Origin: CAZWKX01 sp964633975
GTDB taxonomy: Bacteria; Actinomycetota; Acidimicrobiia; Spongiisociales; UBA11373
Length of the DNA: 43,741 nt
Direction: 5' to 3'
Assembly (NCBI GenBank): GCA_964633975.1
Contig: CAZWKX010000016.1
Coordinates: 1 to 43,741, forward strand
The position numbers and the translations under genes were made by a program. The notes below the pieces were generated by a model. That model ran no database searches and was not told where the DNA came from. It saw nothing but the letters and a program-made list of their open reading frames with translations. This document shows positions 23,703 through 31,549 of the stretch, in pieces. How positions within the stretch are numbered: position 1 is the first letter of the stretch; every line of letters begins with the position of its first letter.

Positions 23703-24776
23703 GTGCGCAAGCTGGCGCCGTTAGTTGTGGTCGCAGTGCTGTTGACCGTGCCGGTCAAGGCCGGCGCCGAGGTGACTCGCGAGCAGCTTGCCGAGGCCGA
23801 TGCCGAGGTACGCCGCCTCTCGGCGGCGATGGAAGACCGGATCGCCGCTCTCGAGGAAGCTCTCTACAACGAATGGGACACCGGGCAGCGGATCGCCTCC
23901 CTCGAGGCGCAGATTGACGAGAGGGAACGGCAGATCGCTCTGGCCGAGGTCTACGCCCAGCAGCGAGCCGTCGAGTTGTACGTGGAGCTCAGCTTCAATC
24001 AGGCCAGCGGGACGTTCGACTCCAGCGATGTCACCGTAGTCGGAGTCCGTGACGCCTACCTCGATGCCATTTCCGAGGAAGACCGCGACTACTCCATAGA
24101 GCTCGAGTTCCTCCAGACCGACCAGGCGCGCCTCATCGTCGAGCTGGAGGCTCTGAAGGACACTCAGGCCGCGGTCCGCGCCGACGTCGAAGCTGAGGTC
24201 GACGACGTGCTCTCCGAGCTTGAGGAGGCCAACGCCGAGTATCAGGCGCTGTGGCAGCAGTGGCAGGTCGAAGAGGCCGAGAGGATTCGGCAGGCCGAGG
24301 CGGCGAGGAAGGCTCAGGAGGCGGCGGCAGCCGCTGCTGCCGCGGCCGCCACCGGCTATTCGAGCAGCGCCGCCACATCGACCGAGGGCCGTACCTGTCC
24401 CGTTGCCGGCCCCAATAGTTTCCGGGACAGCTGGCTGGAGCCGCGGCCCGGAGGCAGGTTGCACCACGGTACGGACATTGTGGCGGCCAGAGGCACTCCG
24501 GTCGTCGCTGTCGAGAGTGGGGTGGTGTACTTCAACTGGCACTGGGAGGGCGGTATCGGCCTCTACATCTACGGTGACAGCGGCGACGTCTACTACTACG
24601 CACACCTGGACTCCTATGCCGGCACCGGCGACGGGGCTCGAGTCAGCCTCGGACAGGTGGTCGGGTATGTGGGGTCCACCGGCAACGCCTCCGTGCCGCA
24701 TCTCCACATTGGGTACCAGCCCGGCGGCGGGCCGCTGACCAACCCGTACCAGCTCATGGTGAACCTCTGCCGCTGA
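23703..24776 (+). CDS. Secreted coiled-coil M23 metallopeptidase (second of a pair)
   Basis: A 357-residue paralogue of the preceding protein with the same architecture. A short signal peptide (LAPLVVVAVLLTVPVKAGA) is followed by a coiled coil (EEALYNEWDTGQRIASLEAQ and on), an Ala-rich stretch and an M23 domain. Active residues are H254 and D258 (LHHGTD), and H333 and H335 (VPHLHIG). The run GYVGSTGNA occurs in both proteins, as does a Cys-Pro-Val opening of the domain and a final LC pair. GTG 23703 has GGAGG four bases upstream. A TAGACT box (23672-23677) may give it a separate promoter. Tandem duplication followed by divergence of the coiled coil is the likely origin. Confidence 0.88.
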   Translation: MRKLAPLVVVAVLLTVPVKAGAEVTREQLAEADAEVRRLSAAMEDRIAALEEALYNEWDTGQRIASLEAQIDERERQIALAEVYAQQRAVELYVELSFNQASGTFDSSDVTVVGVRDAYLDAISEEDRDYSIELEFLQTDQARLIVELEALKDTQAAVRADVEAEVDDVLSELEEANAEYQALWQQWQVEEAERIRQAEAARKAQEAAAAAAAAAATGYSSSAATSTEGRTCPVAGPNSFRDSWLEPRPGGRLHHGTDIVAARGTPVVAVESGVVYFNWHWEGGIGLYIYGDSGDVYYYAHLDSYAGTGDGARVSLGQVVGYVGSTGNASVPHLHIGYQPGGGPLTNPYQLMVNLCR

Positions 24777-24791
24777 CGCGGTTCGGCGGGG

Positions 24792-25943
24792 CTAGTCGAT
24801 GGTCGCCGCCTCGGGATTCTCCATCTGCTCGGCGAGCAGGGCGAGACGTGTCGCGCACGTCTCGTTGGCGGTGGGCGGGATCAGCTCGACCAGTCGGCGA
24901 GCCGCGGCGGCGAAAGCCCGGGCCGCCGGTGTGTCGGGCTCTCCGGTGATGATGGGATTCCCGTCGTCGCCTCCGGAGGTGATGGCGGGGTCGATGGGAA
25001 TGCTTCCGATGAGCGTCACCCCGAGCTGGGCGGCGAGGGCCGCTCCGCCGCCGCTGCCGAAGATGTGATGGCGCTCGCCGTCGGGTGTGGTGAACCCGGC
25101 CATGTTCTCGATGACGCCGGCGACGGGCAGATGGGAGCGTCTGGCCATGTCGGCGGCGCGGGCGGCCACCTTCTGGGCCGCCAGCTGCGGGGTGGTGACG
25201 ACGAGCATCTCGGCTTGCGGCAACAGGCGAGTCAGCGCCATCTGGATGTCGCCGGTCCCGGGGGGCAGGTCGATGATGAGGTAGTCGAGGCCTTGATCCC
25301 AGGCCACGTCGGTGAGGAACTGGTCCAGCGCTTTTGACAGGATCAGGCCTCGCCACATGAGTGCCTTGTCCTCATCGTCGATGAGCAGGCCGGTAGACAC
25401 CACCTGGATCCCATCGACGGTGGCGGGAGCGATCTTGCGGTCGCCGCCGGCCTTCAAGCGGCCGGCGACGCCGATCATTCGAGGAACGGAGTGTCCCCAG
25501 ATGTCGGCGTCGAGGAGCCCGACTTTGAAGCCGACGGCGTTGAGGGCGGCGGCCAGGTTGACGCTGGTTGACGATTTCCCCACGCCACCCTTGCCGCTGC
25601 CGACGGCGACGACCCGGGTCTGCGGGCTCACCATGGTCGGCTCGGCGTTCTGCCGGGCCCGTCGGCGGGCGATCGACATGAGCTCGGATCGCTGCTCCGG
25701 GGTCATCTTGGCGATGCGGACCGCCACTTCGTCGATGCCGGGAAGCGCCTGGACTTTCCGGATCACATCGTTTTCGATCTGGGAGCGAAGGGGGCACGCC
25801 GCGATGGTCAGAGCTATCGAGATGTCGGCGACCCCGTCGGCGACGGTGATGCCGCGGACCATGCCCAGCTCGACGATGTCGGCGCCCAGCTCGGGATCCA
25901 GAACGCCGCGGAGGGCGGCTTCGATGTCGGTGGTGGTGGTCAC
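24792..25943 (-). CDS. Mrp/ApbC-type P-loop ATPase with N-terminal MIP18 domain
   Basis: A 383-residue iron-sulfur carrier-type ATPase. The N-terminal MIP18/DUF59 domain has LDPELGADIVELGMVRG and a conserved cysteine in TIAACPLRSQ. The deviant Walker A is GSGKGGVGKSSTSVNLA, and VGLLDADIWGHSVPRM and YLIIDLPPGTGDIQMAL follow. The position that carries the CXXC cluster motif in E. coli ApbC reads ENMAGFTTPDGERHHIFGSG and has no cysteine. I recall that actinobacterial Mrp proteins also often lack it, so cluster binding is uncertain. GTG 25943 follows AAGG by five bases and starts just before the MIP18 domain. It is convergent with the second M23 gene. Confidence 0.92.
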   Translation of the reverse strand: MTTTTDIEAALRGVLDPELGADIVELGMVRGITVADGVADISIALTIAACPLRSQIENDVIRKVQALPGIDEVAVRIAKMTPEQRSELMSIARRRARQNAEPTMVSPQTRVVAVGSGKGGVGKSSTSVNLAAALNAVGFKVGLLDADIWGHSVPRMIGVAGRLKAGGDRKIAPATVDGIQVVSTGLLIDDEDKALMWRGLILSKALDQFLTDVAWDQGLDYLIIDLPPGTGDIQMALTRLLPQAEMLVVTTPQLAAQKVAARAADMARRSHLPVAGVIENMAGFTTPDGERHHIFGSGGGAALAAQLGVTLIGSIPIDPAITSGGDDGNPIITGEPDTPAARAFAAAARRLVELIPPTANETCATRLALLAEQMENPEAATID

Positions 25944-26084
25944 GCCGGCCTTATGTAACACCACGGACGCGGCAAACACTCCGTGGCCGGATGCAGGCGC
26001 GGAGTAGAGGAGCGGCGCCCTCCGGGGCGGGACTGCACCGCGGTGCGGCTGTAGCCTGGTCTGACGTGGAAGCGAGGAGGTGGA

Positions 26085-26465
26085 ATGCCGAAGCAAGTGC
26101 CACAGGTGCCCAATGCGGTTGCCCCGATGGGCCCCTATTCGACCGTCACCGAGGCCGCAGGTCTCGTGTTCATTTCGGGGCAGGTCGCCATCGACCCGAT
26201 CACCGGCGACAGGGTTGTGGGGGACGTCCGGGTTCAGGCGACTCGGGTTATGGACAACATCGACGGGGTGCTCGTCGGTCTGGGCCTCCAGTTCGACGAT
26301 GTGGTGAAGACGACGATCTTCCTCGCCGACATCGGCCACTTCGCCGTCGTCAACGAGGTATACGCCGACTACTTCGGCGACAAGCCTCCGGCGCGTTCGA
26401 CCGTGCAGGTCGGTGCGCTGCCCGGGGGGTTCCTCGTCGAGATCGAGGCGATCGCCGCCCGCTGA
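26085..26465 (+). CDS. RidA family enamine/imine deaminase
   Basis: A 126-residue RidA/YjgF-family protein. RidA hydrolyses reactive enamines and imines released by PLP enzymes or amino-acid oxidation. Visible family features are MGPYSTVTEAAGLVFISGQV, GLQFDDVVKTTIFLADI and the substrate-carboxylate arginine in KPPARSTVQVGALP, ending LVEIEAIA. ATG 26085 has GAGGAGG upstream, and a TAGCCT -10 box lies at 26052-26057. The ALDH7 gene starts 12 bases after its stop, so they are probably one operon. With that partner it might act on a cyclic imine such as piperideine-6-carboxylate, which is inference. Confidence 0.93.
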   Translation: MPKQVPQVPNAVAPMGPYSTVTEAAGLVFISGQVAIDPITGDRVVGDVRVQATRVMDNIDGVLVGLGLQFDDVVKTTIFLADIGHFAVVNEVYADYFGDKPPARSTVQVGALPGGFLVEIEAIAAR

Positions 26466-26477
26466 CAGGAGGTAGGA

Positions 26478-27998
26478 ATGAAGGATGAGATCTTCGCGGC
26501 ACTCGGGTTGGCGGACGGCTGCTCCGGGGTATTTGCAGGTGAGTGGATCGAGGCCGGCGGGGCGGACCTGGTCGTTGAGAACCCGGCGATGGGGACGCCG
26601 ATCGCAACGGTGAAGGGAGCGTCGGCCGACGACTACGAGCGGGTCATCGCAGTTGCCCGGGAGGCCTTCGAGGAGTGGCGCATGCTTCCGGCGCCCAAAC
26701 GCGGCGAGTACGTGCGCCGAATCGGCAACGCGCTGCGGGAGAAGAAGGAGGCTCTCGGGGCGTTGGTTTCACTCGAGATGGGGAAGATCCTCGTCGAGGG
26801 GGAGGGTGAGGTCCAGGAGATGATCGACATTGCCGACTTTGCCGTTGGATTGTCGAGGCAGCTCTACGGCCGCACCATTGCCTCCGAGCGGCCTCGACAT
26901 CGCATGTACGAGCAGTGGCACCCTCTGGGCCCGGTCGCCGTGATCAGCGCGTTCAACTTTCCGGTGGCGGTGTGGTCGTGGAATGCCTTCATTGCTGCGG
27001 TGTGTGGCGACACGATCATCTGGAAGCCGTCGTCGCAGACACCGCTGACCGCGGCGGCGGTGACCAGGATCTGCGAAGAGGTGATGCAGGGCAGTGGGTT
27101 CGAAGGGGTATTTAGCCTGCTGGTGGGAAGCAGCCGCGACATCGGCGATGGCCTGATCAACGATTGCAGGGTTCCGCTCGTGTCGGCGACGGGGTCCTGC
27201 GGCATGGGCGAGAAGGTGGGGACGGCGGTGGCGAAGCGTCTCGGCCGCTCGCTTCTCGAGCTGGGAGGCAACAACGCCGTCATCGTGCTCGATGACGCCG
27301 ATCTCGATCTCGTGATCCCGTCCGTGGTCTTCGGCGCGGTGGGAACCGCCGGACAGCGCTGCACCACGACCCGCAGGATCATCGTCGAGGGCGGTGTGAA
27401 GGACGAAGTGAAGCGGCGGCTCGTCGACGCCTACGGGCAGGTTCGAATCGGTGATCCACTCGACCGCGACGTGCTCATGGGGCCTTTGGTCAACGAGGCG
27501 GCCGTGGGCAACATGATGACGGCCATCGACGTGGCGAAGAGCCAGGGGGGCGCCGTGATAGCGGGCGGGCACACCGTGGAGGTCGACGGGCTGGCCGGCC
27601 ACTTCGTCGAGCCGACGATCATCGAGATCGCCGGCGACGCTCCCATCGTGGGAGAGGAGACGTTTGCGCCGATTCTCTACCTCATCGAGGCGCGGGACGT
27701 GGAGCACGCCATCCGTATCCAGAACGGCGTACGCCAGGGTCTGTCGTCGGCGATCTTCACCAATTCACTGCGGGCGGCGGAGCTGTTCCTTTCACACCTT
27801 GGATCCGATTGCGGCATCGCCAACGTGAACATCGGCACTTCGGGAGCCGAGATCGGCGGCGCCTTCGGCGGGGAGAAGGACACCGGCGGCGGCCGTGAGG
27901 CCGGCTCCGACGCCTGGAAGGCGTACATGAGGAGGCAGACCAACACGATCAACTGGTCGACCGACCTGCCGCTGGCCCAGGGCATCGAGTTCGGCTGA
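26478..27998 (+). CDS. ALDH7-type aldehyde dehydrogenase (probable aminoadipate-semialdehyde dehydrogenase)
   Basis: A 506-residue NAD(P)-dependent aldehyde dehydrogenase. The catalytic cysteine is C295 in GTAGQRCTTTRR and the general-base glutamate is in LLELGGNNAVIV. Other ALDH features are ISAFNFPVAVWSWN, KPSSQTP and EETFAPILY. The combination GTAGQRCTTTRR with GGEKDTGGGREAGSDAWKAY is characteristic of ALDH7, which oxidises alpha-aminoadipic semialdehyde (in equilibrium with piperideine-6-carboxylate) in lysine degradation. ATG 26478 has an AGGAGG ribosome site. No lysine 6-aminotransferase or lysine dehydrogenase lies nearby, so the upstream step must be elsewhere or the substrate may differ. 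Confidence 0.9.
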   Translation: MKDEIFAALGLADGCSGVFAGEWIEAGGADLVVENPAMGTPIATVKGASADDYERVIAVAREAFEEWRMLPAPKRGEYVRRIGNALREKKEALGALVSLEMGKILVEGEGEVQEMIDIADFAVGLSRQLYGRTIASERPRHRMYEQWHPLGPVAVISAFNFPVAVWSWNAFIAAVCGDTIIWKPSSQTPLTAAAVTRICEEVMQGSGFEGVFSLLVGSSRDIGDGLINDCRVPLVSATGSCGMGEKVGTAVAKRLGRSLLELGGNNAVIVLDDADLDLVIPSVVFGAVGTAGQRCTTTRRIIVEGGVKDEVKRRLVDAYGQVRIGDPLDRDVLMGPLVNEAAVGNMMTAIDVAKSQGGAVIAGGHTVEVDGLAGHFVEPTIIEIAGDAPIVGEETFAPILYLIEARDVEHAIRIQNGVRQGLSSAIFTNSLRAAELFLSHLGSDCGIANVNIGTSGAEIGGAFGGEKDTGGGREAGSDAWKAYMRRQTNTINWSTDLPLAQGIEFG

Positions 27999-28026
27999 GG
28001 CCGGCTCGGGCACACCGGCGGGTCGG

Positions 28027-28032
28027 TACAAT
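28027..28032 (+). promoter_or_regulatory. Putative -10 box of the exporter operon
   Basis: TACAAT ends nine bases before GTG 28042 and is the only promoter-like element in the 43-base gap after the aldehyde dehydrogenase gene. A leader of about two bases would result. No ribosome site is seen. Confidence 0.45.
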
Positions 28033-28041
28033 CTTGGGGCC

Positions 28042-28938
28042 GTGTCCACCGAAACCCCGGTGATCTCCTTTTCGGACCGGCGCGGCTTGGTCGGCTATTT
28101 GGCCGACCTGTGGCGGCGCCGGGAGTTCGCATGGCATTTGGCCATGGGGAACATGCGCGGGCGCCATGCGTCCACGTCGCTGGGCCTGCTGTGGTGGGTT
28201 CTCGACCCGTTGATGCTGGGTGGAATCTTCCTGCTGGTCTTCGGTGTGATATTGCAGACCCGGCGCGGCGACCCCAACTACATCGGGTTTATCCTCTCCG
28301 GCCTCTTTGCCTTCTTCTACACGCGTCGCACCATGCTCTCGGGGGCGATGGCCATCCGCAACAACGCCCGGATGGTGGCGACGCAACGGTTCCCGAGGCT
28401 GCTACTGCCGATTGCGGCGGTCGTCGAAGGAGGCATCGCCTTTCTGTTTTCCCTCATCCCGTTCTTCATCATCGCCGGCTCGGTGCACGGCGACTGGCCT
28501 GGTGTGTTCACCGTTTGGCTCATACCCACCTTTTTGCTGCATACGGTCTTCAACATGGGGCTGTCGCTGCTGGTGGCGCAGCTTGTGATTCCCTTCCGCG
28601 ACATCGAGAACGTCATGAACTACCTGGCGCGGGTGTGGATGTACATGTCGCCGGTCGTCTATTCGCTGGAGGACAGGCTCTCCCACGCCTCCGACAAGGT
28701 GGGGGCGATTCTCTACGACGTGCTTCGCTTCAACCCGCTGGTGCCCATACTCGGCCTCTACCGCCATGCCCTGCTCGGGGGCCAGCACATCTGCTCTGAG
28801 GCGGGAGTGTGTACGCAGACGTACCCTCTCGACCCCACGCACGTGTGGATCGGGCTGGGTTGGGCGGCGGGGATCGTTGTCGTCGGTGTCGTGACCTTCG
28901 TGCGGATGGAGGACAAGATCCCGAGGTACCTGGCATGA
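28042..28938 (+). CDS. ABC-2 type polysaccharide exporter permease (Wzm-like)
   Basis: A 298-residue permease with about six membrane helices (for example SLGLLWWVLDPLMLGGIFLL and LFSLIPFFIIAGSV). The amphipathic entry segment GYLADLWRRREFAWHLAMGN before the first helix and the segment MYMSPVVYSLEDRL are typical of ABC-2 exporters of lipid-linked O-antigen, teichoic acid or galactan. It partners with the ATPase encoded next, by an ATGA overlap. It heads a block of sugar-nucleotide and glycosyltransferase genes, so the cargo is probably a rhamnose-containing surface glycan on a lipid carrier. Confidence 0.9.
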   Translation: MSTETPVISFSDRRGLVGYLADLWRRREFAWHLAMGNMRGRHASTSLGLLWWVLDPLMLGGIFLLVFGVILQTRRGDPNYIGFILSGLFAFFYTRRTMLSGAMAIRNNARMVATQRFPRLLLPIAAVVEGGIAFLFSLIPFFIIAGSVHGDWPGVFTVWLIPTFLLHTVFNMGLSLLVAQLVIPFRDIENVMNYLARVWMYMSPVVYSLEDRLSHASDKVGAILYDVLRFNPLVPILGLYRHALLGGQHICSEAGVCTQTYPLDPTHVWIGLGWAAGIVVVGVVTFVRMEDKIPRYLA

Positions 28939-29792
28939 CGGATCAGAGCGCCGCCTCGGGTGCGCCTGCACGGGAAGAGAGCACTTTCGACGCCTTCGGG
29001 CAGCCCCTCGAGAGGAAGCGCCCGATTGAGGAGACCCCGGCAATAGTCGCCGAAGGCCTCTGCATCGCTTTCAGGCCGTTTATGGAGAAGCGCCGCTCCA
29101 TCCGCCGACACGGCCTCCGAGTCCTGAAGCGTGAATCCGAACCGGTGGTGGCGCTCGACGACGTCTCGCTCACCGTTCGTCGCGGTGAGGCGCTCGGCAT
29201 CATCGGCTCCAACGGCGCGGGCAAGAGCACGCTTCTGCGCGTGCTATGCGGCGCGTTGTCCCCCGATTCGGGCACTGTGACGGTGTATGCGAATTCGCCG
29301 CCGACGCTGCTTGCGCTGGGACTGGGCTTCAACCGCAGCCTGTCGGGCCGCCGCAACATCTACCTGGGAGGGCTGGCCTCAGGATTGCGCAAGGCAAGGA
29401 TCGATGAGATCTTCGATGACATCGTGGCCTACTCGGAGCTGGGGACGGCGATTGAGCGGCCGGTGGACACTTACTCGTCCGGCATGTTCGCCCGTCTCGC
29501 CTTCTCGGTGGCCATCCAGTCCAGGCCCGAGATCTTGCTTCTCGACGAGGCCATGACGGTGGGCGACGAGGCCTTCCGCAAGAAGAGCGGTGATTCGATG
29601 CGTGGGCTCCTTGAGGAGGCGGGGACCATTGTGATGGTCTCCCACGGCCTGGGGCGGCTGAAGGCGTTCTGCGATCGTATTGCCTGGCTGGACAAGGGCA
29701 GGTTCATGGACGTGGGGAATCCGGAGGAGATAACGGATCGTTACCGAGCCCACATCGGGGTGGCCAAGCCCGAAGTCGAGGACGAAGACTGA
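28935..29792 (+). CDS. ABC polysaccharide exporter ATPase (Wzt-like)
   Basis: A 285-residue ATPase that pairs with the preceding permease. Walker A GSNGAGKSTLL, the region GLGFNRSLSGRRNIYLGG, signature YSSGMFARLAFSVA (the SSGM variant usual in Wzt/TagH proteins), Walker B ILLLDEAMTVGDEAF and H-loop VMVSHGL are present. The first strand (IVAEGLCIAF) is separated from VVALDDVSLTV by a basic insert of about 25 residues, as in mycobacterial galactan exporters. The usual C-terminal carbohydrate-binding domain of O-antigen Wzt proteins is absent, so selection of the chain end is probably not performed by this subunit. An acidic N-terminal extension of about 35 residues precedes the core. Confidence 0.91.
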   Translation: MTDQSAASGAPAREESTFDAFGQPLERKRPIEETPAIVAEGLCIAFRPFMEKRRSIRRHGLRVLKRESEPVVALDDVSLTVRRGEALGIIGSNGAGKSTLLRVLCGALSPDSGTVTVYANSPPTLLALGLGFNRSLSGRRNIYLGGLASGLRKARIDEIFDDIVAYSELGTAIERPVDTYSSGMFARLAFSVAIQSRPEILLLDEAMTVGDEAFRKKSGDSMRGLLEEAGTIVMVSHGLGRLKAFCDRIAWLDKGRFMDVGNPEEITDRYRAHIGVAKPEVEDED

Positions 29793-29793
29793 G

Positions 29794-30921
29794 ATGGAGG
29801 GTGGGCGCAGGCGTAGTGCCGTCGGCGGCGGAGCGGCAACGCGGCGGGTTGTCGTCGCTTGCGCCGGTGCCGTTCCGGGACTGGACCTGCCGGTGTCGGC
29901 GGCGGGCCTGCGTTCTTTCGGCCTGGCCGAAGGGCTGCGGGCCCATGGCTTTGCGGTGACGGTGCTCGTGGTGGAGGAGGGGGCTCGGCTGCGGAGGGAG
30001 GCCGCGGAGGACGGTGTCGAGGTGGTGAAGGCGCGAGGTGTCGCGGCGCGGGTGGAGGCGTTGGGGCCGGCGGCAGTGGTGGCGGTGGATCCTCTGCGGC
30101 TTCCGCGGCTTTCCAGGGGCGAAGGCTTCACCTGCGTGCTCGACTTCTGCGGGCCCGGCTTGCTTGAGCCGGCCGGGGACCGCTCCGCATGGATGGACGA
30201 GCGCTCGCGGTTGGTCGAGGAGATCGGCTCCGCCGATGCTCTGACGGTGACGGGCGCCGCCAAGGTCCCGCACTACTTGGCCTGGGCACTCCAGACCGGG
30301 CGCGATGTGCGGAAGATGCCGATACGGCTTGTTGAGTTCTGCCTGCCCGCTGCCGAGCGGGAGCGGCCCGGAGGGCGGGACTCGCTGCGGCTGGTCGTCT
30401 TCGTGTACCAGGATGGACTCCCGGGCGTGGCCGATGCGCTGCTTCGCCACGTCGGCCGGGGTGTGACCGTGTCGCTGGTGCCGACGCTGCAGCGAAGCGG
30501 TGCGGCGGCAGGCTCGATGGGCGCCGGTGCCTTCGAGGGTCGCGACGGTGTACAGGTGTTGGCGCCCCTCTCCTTCGATGAGCTGCGGAGTGTGCTGGCA
30601 CAGGCGGATCTGGCAGTGGATCTGCGTGGCCCCGGCCTGGCGGCCCGGTACAGCAGTGCCGCCGAGGCTGCCGTGGCGCTGGCCTCGGGAGTGCCGGTGA
30701 TGCACCCGTCGTTCGGGGAGATGGCCGCGGCGATGGCCGACTACAACGCCGGCTGGCTTCTGGACGAGGCGGCCGGGCTCGACGCTGTGCTCGGGTGGCT
30801 GCGTGACGATGTCTCGCGGTTGCGAGTCAAGGCCGAGGGTGCGGTGCGTCTAGCCGGCTCGCGGCTCGATCCGGCGGGGGCGGTGGGGCCGCTGGTGGAG
30901 ATCATCGAGGGGGCCGGCTGA
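29794..30921 (+). CDS. Putative GT-B glycosyltransferase of the surface glycan cluster
   Basis: A 375-residue protein that begins one base after the ATPase stop. The N-terminal Rossmann-like half is RRVVVACAGAVPGLDLPVSA ... GLAEGLRAHGFAVTVLVVEE. The C-terminal half has the GT-B pattern ADLAVDLRGPGLAARYSSAA followed by EAAVALASGVPVMHPSFGEM, where other GT4 enzymes bind the sugar nucleotide. The first 15 residues are basic and Gly-rich and may be unstructured or start too early. Overall similarity to named families is weak, so the donor sugar is unknown. The gene context supports a role in assembling the exported glycan. Confidence 0.65.
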   Translation: MEGGRRRSAVGGGAATRRVVVACAGAVPGLDLPVSAAGLRSFGLAEGLRAHGFAVTVLVVEEGARLRREAAEDGVEVVKARGVAARVEALGPAAVVAVDPLRLPRLSRGEGFTCVLDFCGPGLLEPAGDRSAWMDERSRLVEEIGSADALTVTGAAKVPHYLAWALQTGRDVRKMPIRLVEFCLPAAERERPGGRDSLRLVVFVYQDGLPGVADALLRHVGRGVTVSLVPTLQRSGAAAGSMGAGAFEGRDGVQVLAPLSFDELRSVLAQADLAVDLRGPGLAARYSSAAEAAVALASGVPVMHPSFGEMAAAMADYNAGWLLDEAAGLDAVLGWLRDDVSRLRVKAEGAVRLAGSRLDPAGAVGPLVEIIEGAG

Positions 30922-30985
30922 CTGGGTGCGCTGAGTGAGCAGGGAGTGAGGCGCTCTAAGCTCGGGGAGCGGCGAACGGGAGCCC

Positions 30986-31549
30986 ATGGAGTTTGTAGCC
31001 ACCGAGATCCCCGGCGTGATGATCGTCCGTGTCGCCCGGCACGGCGACGAGCGCGGATTCTTCTCCGAGACCTACCGCAGGGCCTGGTTCGACGACGCCG
31101 GCATGAGGGTCGATTTCGTCCAGGACAACCACACTTTCTCCGCGGAGAGGGGCACGGTACGCGGCCTCCATTTCCAGGTGCCGCCCCGGGCACAGGCGAA
31201 GCTGGTGCGGGTGAGCCGCGGCCGGGCTCTAGACGTGGTGGTGGATATCCGTGTGGCGGCGCCGACCTACGGTCGACACGTCGTGGTCGAGCTGAGCGGC
31301 GAGAACTGGGAGCAGCTCTTTGTGCCGCCGGGCTTCGCTCACGGGTTTTGCACCCTGGAAGCGGACACCGAGGTGCTGTACAAGGTCTCCGATTATTACT
31401 CGCCGGAGCACGACAAGGGCCTGCTCTGGAACGACCCTGCTCTCGGCATCGCCTGGCCGGTGGGGTCGGATGAGGCCGTGGTCAGCGATCGTGACCGTGC
31501 CCACCCCCGGCTGGCCGAGCTGCCCCCCTACTTCACCGTGGAGGCGTAG
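30986..31549 (+). CDS. rfbC: dTDP-4-dehydrorhamnose 3,5-epimerase
   Basis: RfbC/RmlC epimerises dTDP-4-keto-6-deoxyglucose at C3 and C5. The 187-residue cupin shows IPGVMIVRVARHGDERGFFSET, then the substrate loop FVQDNHTFSAERGTVRGLHF with the catalytic histidine in GLHFQ. FVPPGFAHGFCTLE and VLYKVSDYYSPEHDKGLLWN carry the active-site tyrosine region. ATG 30986 (MEFVATEIPG) has GGGAG upstream, and TAAGCT (30957-30962) is a possible -10 box. It abuts rfbB with no gap and heads the rhamnose block rfbC-B-A-D. Confidence 0.95.
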   Translation: MEFVATEIPGVMIVRVARHGDERGFFSETYRRAWFDDAGMRVDFVQDNHTFSAERGTVRGLHFQVPPRAQAKLVRVSRGRALDVVVDIRVAAPTYGRHVVVELSGENWEQLFVPPGFAHGFCTLEADTEVLYKVSDYYSPEHDKGLLWNDPALGIAWPVGSDEAVVSDRDRAHPRLAELPPYFTVEA

